A stretch of DNA of 64,000 nucleotides from Tubulanus polymorphus. Its lineage: Eukaryota > Nemertea > Palaeonemertea > Tubulaniformes > Tubulanidae. The notes under the pieces were generated by a model, which saw only the letters and a program-made list of their open reading frames with translations, ran no database searches and was not told the DNA's origin. Location: the NCBI RefSeq assembly GCF_964204645.1, contig NC_134027.1, positions 14,682,485 to 14,746,484 of the forward strand, read 5' to 3'. Both the position numbers and the translations under genes were made by a program. How positions within the stretch are numbered: the first letter of the stretch is position 1; each line of letters opens with the position of its first letter. Shown one piece after another: positions 22,216-33,984 of the stretch.

Positions 22216-24839
22216 CTTTTCTTATCACTTAACTCTAATCTGATTTCATTTCTAATTGATAATTGTCCAATATTATCTCCCATACTAACCCCGATCTTAT
22301 ACCCTATAATTACCTCACTCCCATCTTCTATTAACCCCCTCTTCTTATGATCCTTGTTTTCTTAGTTCATTGGATATTTCATATCAATGATGTGTTACTG
22401 TAAATGACGGTGTATTGTATGAAAAAAAATATTTAAATAAATATAGTTTGTTGAATCATATTCAGTATTTTTATCCAATTTGTATCAACCTTGTTTTTCC
22501 GTTGATTGGACCACGATCAATTCTTCCAAGGATATAATGCAGTAGTCTCAAAAGTAAGCTAAAAGAAGAATCACAAGTTTCCTTTGAGTCGGTGTAAAAG
22601 GGAATTCGGTAGCAAATGTAAATGAGGATATGCATATTTCATTTTACCAATCCCCCTAAAAAGAAGATTCCAAATAATATTTCACTACAAAATACCATGA
22701 TCTTTTACATTTTGCAATGGACAATAAGAGGTTACAAATCATAATCTGAACAGATTAAGATTTCTTTAACGTTCACCCGATGTTTAAAGTTTATAAGACT
22801 TCATCTAGTACCAGCATAAATTCGTAAACAAAAAGTAAATGTACCTGACACAACAAATCTATGACTTCTGAGTTCCACGTGACATGAGAAAGGCCGGTAT
22901 CAAAATATTCTTGACTGACGCATTAAAGAATTTTTCATCACAAATGTTTATAGGCATCAGTTTTCCACATCTTAAACCCCTGTGTTGCCAACGAGTCAGT
23001 TTTCATAGAGGACCGATATTGTAAAATCAAGGTCATGTCCAGAATTTCGAGTTCCGTAATTGGTAGTGATGATGGTGGTGGTCAAGTGGCGGTATAATAG
23101 TATGGTGGATTATTTCCCTGATAGATATGTTCGGTACGTAGGTAAAAGAAGGCAATTTGACTAGATTTCCTTCAAGTTAACAATTAAACAGGTTAACGCA
23201 CTTTCAAAATTAAGCAAAAGGTTATACTCTGACGAAAATAGACATCCCCGTTTTAAATGAACGGTATAAAACAATACTAGTCAAATTTTGTAGTATTTTG
23301 AATGAAACATGAAGAATGGGACGCCGACAACAATAAACCACATCGATTTTTCAATCAATTTTCACACGGTAGAAATCGTATTTTAGGCATACCCGTACTC
23401 GAGTTGAGAGTAAATTCAGTGTCATTTTATGAAGTGAAAATAAAGTTATAATATGATTATTCTCAAATCAAAATCAAATTGAATAAACTGCATGAAATGA
23501 AACTTCTAAATTGAAGTGAATTTTACAATGGTAGACTTCTTCGGTCATTTCATCCTATTGAATAAGGGCCGGTTGCAGTCAAAATTCGGTTTAGTATAAA
23601 GGTTTCCAGTTTCGCGCCATATTGTAGCGGTCCCCAGGGTCTCCATTGTTACAATAATTTTCACTTTTTTGAAACATGAATTTTGATTGAAAATCAATAA
23701 GCTCTGTTCAGTCCCTTGCATATAGAACGTAATTTTACATATCAACATGAAATGAAATGCAGATTTTTTTTTGTCTGGTGATTCTCGGGTTTTTCGAACG
23801 CAGGAATTGAGAGCAATGGCGATGTCAAAGCAAGGACCGCAATTACAGTGGGACAACAGCTTTTCGTTAAACGAGCTTTCAAACGATTTTTCATGAAAAC
23901 GAAATAAATCCGTGGGTGTCAATGAAAAACAAGCACAAACTATCGTCAGTTGACTCGATGGCCGGTCTGTGTGAAATGTGATTACCTCGGATTTCATACG
24001 TGAAACTGTGATTTTTGCAATATCCTGCGTGAAAACGTGAAAAATCACCAATTTACCCCCCCCCCCCCCATATTAATCTGGATCTTGCGCATCCCCCAAA
24101 CCCCTCAGGGGCGTATCCAGACCCAAATCTAAGTGGTAGCATTCACTGAGTAGGGCGCCTCTCCGAATTTCTTTTACAACGACGAAGTGAGTACCGGAGG
24201 TGCGAAGCTATATTGAGGGGTGTGAGGGCTATTTTAATTTGAAGCCCGGCCCTATCAGAGCATCTAAAATAGCAATCACACAACTTCGTGAAAAGCCACC
24301 AATGTTTTTTTTTTTCATGCTGGCCACCAAATGTCAAGATGAAACTGTCGACATGATATAGGCCATAGATTGGAATTTTTGGAAATAATTCTGCCCTAAA
24401 GGATTTGTAACATTATTTTTGGTGCCCTTTTGATAACTTTTTGCAATATGTCGTGCCCCTTTAAGGGCATATCATAATATGATTGTTAACAATTTGAACG
24501 TGCATTTTCTTGAATATTTGACAATTACTGAGTCGTGCCTGCCACTTTTTAGGACGTTCTTGGTAATATAGATTAGAATGTTTGGAAATTTATACTGCCC
24601 TTCACATGATATTCATGACTTTTGGCGATAAATGTGACTTTCTAAAGAAATTCCCGATTACAATGATACGACTTACTCTCTGAATTACTCTCTGTAGGCC
24701 TACTGACCCGTAAGCACAACTAACACTGGCACCAGGCCGATAAAAGTGCAACAAACAAATTTACGTTTGTTCAATATTTCATACACAACGCACCGTAAGA
24801 AATCGCCGATTATGTGACATTTACCGGTATATTCATGAG
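22216..24839. other. Non-coding; poly-C run
   Basis: No supported gene. A run of about 15 C lies at 24056-24070. Just after it, CAGGGGCGTATCCAGACCC resembles the '(A)GGGGCGTAGCCAGG' motif common in invertebrate interspersed repeats. The 168-codon minus-strand frame at 23545-24051 is the longest here but shows no family motif. Confidence 0.45.
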
Positions 24840-25981
24840 CTGGACGGCTTCAGGTCAGAAGTGGAGGAACTTATCGATTTTAGAGTCGATAGCCTAAAAA
24901 AAGAATTTCAAGGCCAGATGAAAATAGTACATGAAAAGCTTGAAACTGGTGCGAATGACATCCGGAAACACGAGGCAAAATTCAAATCGATCGATGATGT
25001 TGAGGCTGCCCGCGTGTGCAGAGATACCGCAAAAGAAAAACCAGAAATCAGTGATAAGCTCACGCAGGTCGAAAGGGGGCTTATCGACCAAGATTCGCGG
25101 AGTCGCAGAATCAATCTGGTTTTCTTGGGCGTACCAGAGAGCGATGGAGAAGTATGTTCAGAAAAACTGCGTAGTGAACTCATTAATACAGTAAAACTCG
25201 ACAAAGATTATGTAAGTGGTATACGCTTTCACAGGTTTCATCGTAACGGCCCATACAGACATAATTTTACCCGATCAATCACTGCTGCATTTGTTCTGTA
25301 TGAGGATAGACAGTATGTTTTTCAGTCGCGTTTCAACATCAGTAGGGGATTAAAACTAAAAATATTAGAGGATTTCCCGCGCGAAATAAGAGAAGAGAGG
25401 AAGCTGTTACGCAAAGCGTGACGAACTAAAAAAAACAAAGCATCGCATTTGTTTCTTATGACAAGCTCGTCACCGATAGCGCTGTCTTAAAAGTGAATGC
25501 AGGAAAAATCGTCAAAATTAAAGATCGAGCTCCGATCAGCTCAAAAAAGGCAAAACCGAGTACACCGTGGAAACCTTTGAAACTACGCCCGACCGACCCT
25601 CGTCTAGAACCACCACAATCGGGGATTTATAAGAGTACCAGTGGAGTGGACAATAGTGATGCAGTGGAAGGTAATCTGATGTATTTTGGAACAAATAACG
25701 AGAACTCAAACCACGACCGTTTACGCGCATCAGGACCGAGCAGAATGTCAATCGATGAATTATTATCGGATCTGAACGGCAGGCCTGACTGCAATGAGGA
25801 ACCTCTTATGCCTGCTCCCGAGGAAATAATCGAGATCCAACGCCGTTATCCGGTAAATGTAAATACGATTGTTCGCGACAATTCAAATATCGAGCCTGTT
25901 CGTGAAACGCGTAGGATCAAGCCGAGCCAGATAATAGCAATTCTAGTTCGACCGACAATCGTTTTATCGTCGCCTGTCTAA
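24840..25981 (+). pseudogene. LINE ORF1 (RNA-binding chaperone), frameshifted
   Basis: The frame at 24861-25421 begins in a coiled-coil-like region (SLKKEFQGQMK, then many K/E), followed by SRRINLVFLGVPES, the start of the ORF1p RRM. YEDRQYVFQSRFNISRG and LKILEDFPREIREER then mark the C-terminal domain of Transposase_22-type ORF1 proteins. A frameshift at an A-rich run near 25425 moves it to the frame at about 25450-25981, where IAFVSYDKLVTDS continues the domain and is followed by a Pro-rich tail. The protein binds LINE RNA. The true start is upstream of 24861, since the frame is open through GFRSE; no clear ATG was fixed. Confidence 0.75.
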
Positions 25982-26534
25982 ATCTATGTGGCCTTAGATC
26001 TAAGGCAAATTGCGAAGAATTTCAACTATTTTTTAAAAGCGTAGATTTACTAGTTTTAAACGAAACTAAACTAGACGATACGGATGATCTTTGGGTTACT
26101 AATTATTTTGAAAACCTAGGATTTTATTGTATTCCTAACTATAGGTTGAAATATAAGACTCGAAAGTCTGGTGGAATAGCCATAATATATAAAAAATGTC
26201 TAATTAATCATATAAAATGTATTGAAAAATCGTGTAATTTTGTACAATGGGTCAAAATTCATGGTAATATTTTCGGATTGTCTAAAGATCTTGTAATTGG
26301 AGGAGTCTACATTCCACCAGAGGGTAGTATTTATAGCGGTTTACAACTTTTTGATGACCTCGACACAGAAACTATAAGTATTAAATCAAAATATGAATGT
26401 TATATTTGTCTGTGCGGCGATTTCAACGCGCATACGAATGAGTTACCTGATTATTCATTTTATAACCTTCCTGAGAATGAAACAATTTTTGAAGATGATA
26501 TGATAAATTACTACGAACTATCCCGATTAGGTAT
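25965..26534 (+). pseudogene. LINE ORF2: endonuclease, first part
   Basis: Opens with LNLCGLRSKANCEEF and DLLVLNETKLDD, the N-terminal motifs of APE-type LINE nucleases. Downstream come GGIAIIYKK and CGDFNAHT, the catalytic GDFN motif. The frame around 26146-26577 runs on past 26534 only because the inserted LTR happens to be open for about 14 codons. The endonuclease nicks the target DNA to prime reverse transcription. It is cut by the solo LTR at 26535; the rest resumes at 27813. Confidence 0.8.
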
Positions 26535-27808
26535 TGATCCGCAGCAAGATTTCGTAGTAGCTAAAAAATGTTTGTAATGTTGATTTCCTGAATGCGTTGG
26601 TGGTTATTAATGGTTTCAGACAACAAACGTAGTAAGATGTAGTAAGCAGGTTGTTGTTTGATGCTTTGATCTATCAGCGCTGACCATAAATCAGCCTGGT
26701 GTAAAAATAATTCTTTCTCGGTTCTTCTGCTGCGTTATCTGGCAAACATTCAGAAATCTTTTTATAAACTTAAGAATAGACGGAACCGTATTTGGTCGGA
26801 ACAATGGGTTGCATTTATTATGTGGCTGGTGAAAGAATCCCGCTGTTACTTCATGATACTCCCGACTACTTTCTATAAAAAGAAAAACGGAAGTATGGGG
26901 AGATATTGTTGTTTTGCTTTATGCCGTATTGTAATCAAATTTATTTAGTATAACAGTTATAGAATGATTTCAAGAAAGATAATGGATCATAATGAAGTTC
27001 CGAATCAAAAGTATTTATAATAATTCAAAAAGAAATAATCAGTGGTACCGTAATCTGAGACAAATACTATAGGTTCAAGAATATATTTAATTTGAATATC
27101 CTAGATGTTAATTGAGAACAAAGTCTCTATAATCGCTAAAGTTTTAAGAAAATTAATTTGTGTTAAATGATAATACTAGCTCTCTAAAGTTTCTCTTGTT
27201 GTATACGTCTGTTGGTAACTCGCAGAGAAAAGCTGTTTTCTCAACGATGATAAGTAAGGAGTGAGTAAATCATTCCGCGTCATGACAGGAGGGTTGGAAG
27301 GAAAAAGTTAGTTTAGCAAATCAGTTTTGAAAATAATTTTTAGATCAGCGAATCATTAAGGCTAAATTCTATATGACCAAAACAGTCATGACAGTAAGGT
27401 TGCTGCTCCTTGCCAAAAGTCGAGTGGGAGAGCCGGTATTTTAAGAATGCCGATTCTTTCTATAAAAGGGACCCGCATCTTGAGAGAGCAGACACTCGGT
27501 AGTCACTCGGGAGACACTCAAGAGACACTCGTAGATACTTGTTAAAAGCTGGTCTGGGACTTGATTCAGGACGGGTTACCAACAGGAGAGTGCAATAGGA
27601 ATTTAGAGCTAGGATTTGGATTGTGTTGAACTGGAGAACTGTGTTTGAATATTAAGGTAAATAAATTCATCTTGTATTGTTATATCCATTCAAAATTTCC
27701 GGTATTCTAGTTTTACTTGGGTTTGTGCGCGGACACGTTCTCTCGCCAGGGACCGATTATTGCTTTTATTAATTAACGACTAAGGAGAGGATTGTGACCG
27801 GCGTATCA
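26535..27808 (+). mobile_element. Solo LTR of the BEL family, inserted in LINE endonuclease
   Basis: 1274 bp from TGATCCGCAGCAAGATTTCG to GACCGGCGTATCA (TG...CA), flanked by GTAT on both sides (26531-26534 and 27809-27812). It is closely similar to the LTR at 16119-17333 in the opposite orientation. Removing it with one GTAT brings the two halves of the LINE endonuclease into one frame, so both ends and the TSD are well fixed. It arose by LTR-LTR recombination of a full element. Confidence 0.9.
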
Positions 27809-27812
27809 GTAT

Positions 27813-28233
27813 TCTGAACAGAAAGAATTTAGATGTATCTGTGAATAACTGGGGGTATCGACTACTTGATTTATCTAAGTCACATAATTTATGTATTTTA
27901 AATGGAAGGGTAGGAAGGGATAAATTATTAGGTAATTTCACTTGTGTTAAAGGGGATCAACACCATACTATTGATTATTTTATTGCATCGCCAGAACTCT
28001 TGGCAAAATGTTTACAATTTGAGGTCTCGGCATTTAATGAACTCTTTTCTGACGTGCATTGTCCTGTATCATGCACGATCGAGCGCACCTTACAAGTACA
28101 TGTTAATAACAGTTCAGATCTGAATAACGTTGGTGCCCCCAATAAAAGAAAAATTTTATGGAAGAATGAGAATGCTCAGAAATTCAACGAGGCTTTGCAG
28201 AATATGAACCTATTATCAATGATCTGCTTGTAA
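27813..28233 (+). pseudogene. LINE ORF2: endonuclease, second part
   Basis: Continues the endonuclease after the solo LTR. LDVSVNNWGYRLLDL is followed by HHTIDYFIASPEL (the DY motif) and FSDVHCPVSCTI (the SDHxP motif with HCP here), which close the nuclease fold. The frame then runs into the linker and stops at 28231; a frameshift separates it from the next segment. Any ATG or GTG near 27841 is internal, not a start. Confidence 0.8.
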
Positions 28234-28301
28234 ATAAAATAGATTGTAGTATAGGAGTTAATCGCCTATGCGAATCTATACTTAAGGAAGCTGAATCATC
28301 A

Positions 28302-29402
28302 ATGGGTAGTAAACTAATAACTCAAAGTAAAAGACCGGTAGTCAATTCTTTTAGCTATGATAAATCAATTAAAGAAAAGCAAATAATTTACAGAAGAGCA
28401 ACGAGGCGCTATAAGCTAAATAAAAATGCTGAAAACTGTCTTAATCTCAATGCTGCGGCGAGAGGGTATAAGAAGTCAATACGGCGAAAACAAAACCAAG
28501 ACATAATGTCTCATAATAAGAAATTACGTGCAATGAAAAACTCTGACCCGAAGAGCTATTGGAAATATTTCCAAAAACCAAAATCTAAATCATGCAAAGC
28601 CTCGTTGGACGATCTTTTTACACATTTTAGCCAATTAAATGATAATACCGACGAGGGGAATGCCGATGATCTATTTGATATTAATGATTTTGTCAATAAT
28701 GTAAACGACGATTCTTTAAACAGACCCATATCCATTGACGAAATTTCAAAGTGTATAAAATCTCTAAAGAATAATAAGTCATCTGGTGTTGATGAGATAA
28801 TTAATGAATACTTTAAAACAGGGGAGAACATTTATCAATTATATCCTAGATACTGGCAACATGCCAGAAAAATGGTTACTAGGGGTTATAACACCAATTA
28901 ATAAAAAATAAAGGGAAGCAGGATGACCCTAATAATTATAGGGGTATTACTCTTTTGAGTTGCTTAGGTAAGCTTTTTTCGGGTATACTTAACAATCGCT
29001 TGAATGAATTTTTGGAAAGAAATAACCTCCTGAATGAAAACCAAGCGGGCTTTAGGAAATTTCACTGCATAAATGACCATATTTTTACTCTTAAATCGGT
29101 TATCGACTTATTTATCATTAATAAAAAGAAATTGTACTGTGCTTTTATCGACTATCAAAAAGCATTCGATACTATATGGAGAAAAGCTCTATGGCATAAA
29201 CTTATCATGACGGGTATTTCAGGTAAATGCCTTAAGGTAATACAAAATATGTATCAACAAATAAAATCCGCCATACAAGTTAACGGTAAAATTTCTGAAC
29301 AATTTCCTAGATACACGGGTCTGAGACAGGGTGAGAATTTATCGCCAGTTCTTTTCTCCATATACGTAACGAGCTTGAAAATTATCTCTATTCCCAGGGA
29401 TG
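28302..29402 (+). pseudogene. LINE ORF2: linker and first half of reverse transcriptase
   Basis: 28302-28901 carries the basic linker and ISIDEISKCIKSLKNNKSSG, the conserved entry to the RT. 28955-29402, in another frame, carries the RT fingers and palm: NRLNEFLERNNLLNENQAGF, then YCAFIDYQKAFDTIW (first catalytic Asp), then GLRQGENLSPVLFSIYV. A frameshift near 28860-28950 separates the two, and another near 29345 precedes the insertion point. Its product would have copied LINE RNA at the nick. Confidence 0.82.
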
Positions 29403-29782
29403 TGTAACCAGCTGGTTGTTGTATCGGCAGGCTGGCTGGGGAACTAGCATTTACACCAGCGGTACAGGATTCTATCCATCAGGAACAACAAGGCAGTTAA
29501 ACCTTATATGTACAATCTTTATTGCATCCCGGAATGAGAATGATTATCATAGCTTTACATAGTCTTCATATACAGAATCATGAGTATAATGTGAGAACTA
29601 GGTGTCAGACAAGTTGTAGACATCAGGACTCACAAACAAACACCTAGTGACATGTTTGAGAGACATTGATTAATTATCGATGAGCACTGACTATAGCTAA
29701 TTATCGTGAAAACATGTTGAGTAATGTCACATGTTGATTACGACCTTAAAGCACATATTGACACTAGTCATAAGTTATATTA

Positions 29783-29824
<42 letters not shown>

Positions 29825-29922
29825 CATTAATAGTTAGTAGAGCTATGAAATATTATGAACTGTTGGATATGACATTGTAGATCTATATGATTATGAAATA
29901 TGCAAATTATATCAGGGTCACA
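29403..29922 (+). repeat. Left LTR of the 2.25-kb element
   Basis: 520 bp. Begins TGTAACCAGCTGGTTG and holds an ATT/TTA microsatellite near 29785-29824. Ends ATATCAGGGTCACA. From 29467 onward it aligns closely with 31167-31654 in the same orientation; the first 64 bp (29403-29466) match 31103-31166 only as reverse complement. Confidence 0.8.
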
Positions 29923-30685
29923 GATGCCCCTTGTCCAATTAAATTTGGTCCTCCAAATTTGCGGAAAACGCAGATGGTATAAGTTCATTAAAACTCCTTC
30001 CACTGCGAGAACGTATAATGAGTTTCACCGCGCGAAAATGTGCAAATGCTGGACAGTAACATCCGGATGATTAGTCATTCACGAGAGTCACATGTTGTCG
30101 TTATATACGGTCAATGCGATGATACGTTAACTGTAATTATCTGCAAAGGATCACCGAATGCTGGCTGATTCTGCGACGAAGGAACAGAGGTAACGACGTG
30201 TTGTGTAGTTATAGAGTCCGGTTGGTGATTGCAAGTAGTACTGGTACGCATATCTCCGTTTTGAAGATCTTCCGATTACTGACTGGAAATAACTTCATGA
30301 CACAATGATAGTAACATGCAACATCTGACATCAGAGCAGTGTTCAGGCAATGACACCACACAAATACAGTTACCCTTGTCAACCAAAAGAAAAAAAACTG
30401 ATCATTATCCAAAAAAGTGGTCAGAAGTAAATAAAGAATAACCATAGTAATTGAGCAAAGATGACACCACCAGCATAATTGAACTGTATTAACACTTATC
30501 ATCGCAGTCTCAATTAATCCACGTTATATTATATCATTGATAAATTCATACCGTACTGCACACTCATCTCAGTTATGTCTCGTATCAGATTTACAATGAC
30601 GTTATTTGCGTGTTCTCTACGAATGATTTCATGTACTTCACTTAAAACGACTATCGCTGATATTCATATGATATCCGGGAAACTT

Positions 30686-31103
30686 AAGAAAACCTACCGT
30701 AACTATTGAGTTTCGACGGAATTGATTTCAAATGCGAAGCGTACTGACTCTGTATGCCAGGAGGTGTTTCATACCAAGGCAGCCATAAAGGTGGAGCAAA
30801 GCGCCCAAATAGAACATAATATTCTAAGACACCCTGGTCGTTGAAACGAGTTGATACGGCCCTAGTGGCTAACGGTCCGCCGAATTTTCTGAGTTCAATT
30901 TCGGTGGGAGGCTTTTCATTCGCAGAAATGACATGATTAATACCCCATAGCTGTTCGAGAGTTTTTCCATAATCACTTATTTCAAACCAATCGCGATTCG
31001 ATGCCCTGTACCATGGACTGCCATATGATAATATTTTACGAATAGCACATTATTCTGAAAGTTAGTGGCAACTATAGTTTCTCCCTTGAATGCTTTGAAC
31101 TCT
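30686..31103 (-). pseudogene. Coding-looking stretch inside the LTR element, unknown origin
   Basis: On the minus strand an open frame without ATG runs from about 31065 to 30686 (over 110 codons): it contains GSPWYRASNRDWFEISDYGK, LEQLWGINHVISANEKPP and FGRFAPPLWLPWYETPPG. Just upstream, in another frame from about 31165, is SGTEFKAFKGETIVATNFQN, which looks like the same protein before a one-base shift. Trp/Pro/Tyr-rich content and long openness in A+T-rich DNA argue for real past coding. It matches no retroelement protein I recognise and may be a captured host-gene segment. Confidence 0.45.
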
Positions 31104-31484
31104 GTACCGCTGGTGTAAATGCTAGTTCCCCAGCCAGCCTGCCGATACAACAACCAGCCGGTTACAGAATTCTATCCATCAGGAACAACAAGGCAGTTAA
31201 ACCTCATATGTACAATCTTTATTGCATCCCGGAATGAGAATGATTATCATAGCTTTACATAGTCTTTATATACAGAATCATGAGTATAATGTGAGAACTA
31301 GGTGTCAGACAAGTTGTAGACATCAGGACTCACAAACAAACACCTAGTGACATGTTTGAGAGACATTGATTAATTATCGATGAGCACTGACTATAGCTAA
31401 TTATCGTGAAAACATGTTGAGTAATGTCACATGTTGATTACGACCTTAAAGCACATATTGACACTATAGTCATAAGGTATCTTA

Positions 31485-31563
<79 letters not shown>

Positions 31564-31654
31564 AGTTAGTAGAGCTATGAAATATTATGAACTGTTGGAT
31601 ATGACATTGTAGATCTATATGATTATGAAATATGCAAATTATATCAGGGTGACA
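31103..31654 (+). repeat. Right LTR, with first 64 bp inverted
   Basis: Bases 31103-31166 (TGTACCGCTGGTG...GGTTACA) are the reverse complement of 29403-29466. The remainder (31167-31654) is a direct copy of the left LTR with a longer (TTA)n tract (31483-31560). Both versions begin TGTA because the flipped segment is bounded by TGTA...TACA. The 62-codon poly-Leu frame over the microsatellite is not a gene. Confidence 0.8.
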
Positions 31655-32399
31655 GATGTAAACCTGTAGAGTTCTTTTTAAACGACGACATTGAGCCCTG
31701 GCTACGCCTATTAGTTCTCCTGTATGCGGATGATACTATATTATTATCTGATAGTCGAGAAGGACTACAGAGCCTTTTAAATGCGGTTTTTTGTTATTGT
31801 AACAAGTGGAAATTATCTATTAATATTAACAAAACGAAAGCACTAGTTTTCGAAAGAAGGAAATCATCAGCTACCTGGTCGTTTTATGTCGGTGGCATCA
31901 TTCAATTACACCGGTTCTTTTGCGAAGTGTAAAAATCTATATGTGACCAAGCTAAAAAAGCATGTTTTGTACTTAAAAAGGTACAGGAGCAATCCATCGA
32001 TGTAGACATTGCCTTTCAGCTTTTTGACGCCATGGTGTCATCAGTTTTATCTTTCGGTTGTGAGACTTGGGGTCATGAAAATATAGAAATGATCGAAAAG
32101 GTTCATTTTGCAAATATTTACTTCGTCTAAAAAGGTCAACACCAAATGTTATGACTTATGGGGAAACGGGGCGATTCCCAATGGAAATTCTAATAAAGAC
32201 GAGAATAGTTAAATTTTGGGGTAACCTAATAATGAAAAGGAAGACATTCGCGGGTAGAATTTACCAAGTACTATATAACAATTATCTCAATAAGAAAAGC
32301 ACAAAGTGGCTATGTTTCGTGAAGCGAACACTAGAAGAGTGTGGATTGTTTGCGGGGCGGATGGTATTTTACGAGAAATTTTTTGAAAAGGGCACTTGA
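31655..32399 (+). pseudogene. LINE ORF2: second half of reverse transcriptase
   Basis: Resumes the RT after the LTR element: RLLVLLYADDTILLSDS holds the catalytic YADD near 31725. CNKWKLSINI and KTKALVFERR follow (thumb entry), then FDAMVSSVLSFGCETWGHEN, typical of the LINE C-terminal region. Frame changes near 31925 and 32125 break it. The last open piece ends at 32399; no poly-A tail or 3' repeat marks the LINE end clearly. Confidence 0.78.
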
Positions 32400-32737
32400 C
32401 AAATTTAACTGGCCGCACGTGCTGCAGGTGCAACCACCTGGATCCGTTCCTGCCCCTCAGGGGCCAGGGGTTTCACCGCCATTTTTTTACACTGAGCATT
32501 GAGAAGACATCAAAATTTCAAAAGATCAATATAATTTGTAATATTATGAACATTTTATTATGATGATAAGTTCCCTTAATTTTTATGAAAATGGATTTGG
32601 AATGCTGAGGCGTTGTAGCATTGGAAAATTAAAGGACTTCTTGTAATAAAGGAATTCTGTGTTGCAAAGACCTTATTGAGAGCCTGCTGCATGCGTTTCA
32701 ACGGAATATACCGCTCATGGGAGAAGAAAATACAGGG

Positions 32738-33640
32738 TTGAAAACTGCAAAACTGGGAGTTTATCCTGTGAAACAGCGTATCAATTGGGGACGGATCCAT
32801 ATAGGTTCCCTTTTACATAGCGGAATTTGATATCAGTAAGGTGTGGTCATGTTTTCCAGCAAGAAGGTTGAGATTCAGTGAATTTATCGCATGCACGATG
32901 CCACAGAATGTGGGATTGCGAGAGAAACGTACGGCATGTTATCGACATGAACTTTTGAATTGACCCCACTACCTCTAAAATGCTGTGTACCTAATCACCT
33001 GGATCCGGTTCCATAGTTGTGGGTTAGAGTTAACTCTGAGTTAAGATTAGTTCATTTTCAATGTTATAACTCGGGGTCAAATCTTAACTCACGACTGTGG
33101 AACCGGGCCCTGAACACGAAGTCGGTGCGTGACATTCCCAACTGCACCGTTCACACTTCAATAGCGGGCCAAACTAGATTCATTCCCGCGCCAAGTACAG
33201 TACACGCAAAGGGATTCAAACTTAGAAATCTGCTCATGGAAAATATGAATAACAATTTAAAGATTTGTTTTTTTAAATTTCAATGTTCAGTGAATTTCCT
33301 CTGCGCGTAATCTCAAACTCAAGCGATTAAGATCCTCATCGGAAAAGATCTTCAAGAAAGTTGAAAAGAAATTTAAGGGCCAAATTCTAAATAACGGTCT
33401 TTAAAACCCTCAAAAATGGGAAAGCTTTAACAGATAGAGAAATCGTTAGCTAATGACTTGTTGGGGCGTTTAACCAGTCGTAAAACTTAGTTTAGCGGCT
33501 AGGGGTACCGGTTCCTAATTTCATTCCAAGGCTACCATCGGTTCGATTGAAATAAGCAAATGTAAAGGTTGCTCTATTTACCCGAGTAATCTACAATTAT
33601 TGTAGTGATGAAATAAATAACCTCCGCCGAATCCATGTTT
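32738..33640. repeat. ~905-bp direct repeat, copy A
   Basis: Nearly identical to 33985-34891, about 1.25 kb away in the same orientation. It contains an inverted repeat (GGTTCCATAGTTGTGGGTTA with TAACTCACGACTGTGGAACC, around 33008-33110) able to form a hairpin. No protein motif was found. Weaker similarity extends left of both copies (GCGTTTCAAC...AAATACAG). Confidence 0.75.
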
Positions 33641-33984
33641 CGGTACCACCTGAAGGCGTCAAACGACCCCTTATATGTTTTTTTCGGTTTAAAGAAGCTC
33701 AAATGCTTGGAAATTGTATATTATGCAATTTTCAAAATCTTCCTGGGGTAGGGCCCGCACACCTTTCGCTTCGTGCCTTCGGCGCTCGCCCCTGATGGAT
33801 ATTGCCTCTTTGCATTAATTATTGCTCTTTTCATCAGGTGCTACCTGTCGTCCATATGCCCTGATCCTGAGTTTTTTTAAATATGTTTTGGACTTTGTTG
33901 TGCGTTTCAACTCAAATGTACCATCGTGTTTGAGAAAAAATACAGGTTTTGATGTTTTGGAGTATTGTATACCGGTGTCGCTTG

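Larger units (their letters stand above)
29403..31654 (+). mobile_element. 2.25-kb non-autonomous LTR element in LINE RT
   Basis: Two long direct repeats (29403-29922 and 31103-31654), both starting TGTA and ending GGGT[C/G]ACA, are flanked by GATG on each side (29399-29402 and 31655-31658). Omitting the element with one GATG lets the LINE frame read through. The 1.18-kb interior has no gag or pol. The odd point is that the first 64 bp of the two LTRs are in opposite orientation. It resembles a TRIM/LARD-like element; the mobilising partner is unknown. The assignment to plus strand is arbitrary. Confidence 0.8.
24840..32399 (+). mobile_element. LINE retrotransposon with ORF1 and ORF2, interrupted twice
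   Basis: Order on the plus strand: ORF1 RNA-binding protein (24840-25981), APE-type endonuclease (from about 25965), linker, reverse transcriptase (28302-29402 and 31655-32399). A solo BEL LTR (26535-27808) splits the endonuclease and a 2.25-kb LTR element (29403-31654) splits the RT. Ignoring both, the LINE is about 4.0 kb. RT and EN content fits the jockey/CR1/I-type groups with an L1-like ORF1; I cannot place it more finely. Several frameshifts show it is dead and was the oldest insertion here. Confidence 0.85.

Noticed and set aside
23545-24051. 168-codon minus-strand open frame
   Set aside because: No recognisable motif, odd residue mix and no splice or neighbour support; length alone is not enough in this window.
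26535-26577. C-terminal extension of the LINE endonuclease frame
   Set aside because: These codons lie in the inserted LTR; the nuclease continues at 27813.
31424-31612. Frame with poly-leucine tract
   Set aside because: Translation of a (TTA)n microsatellite inside an LTR.
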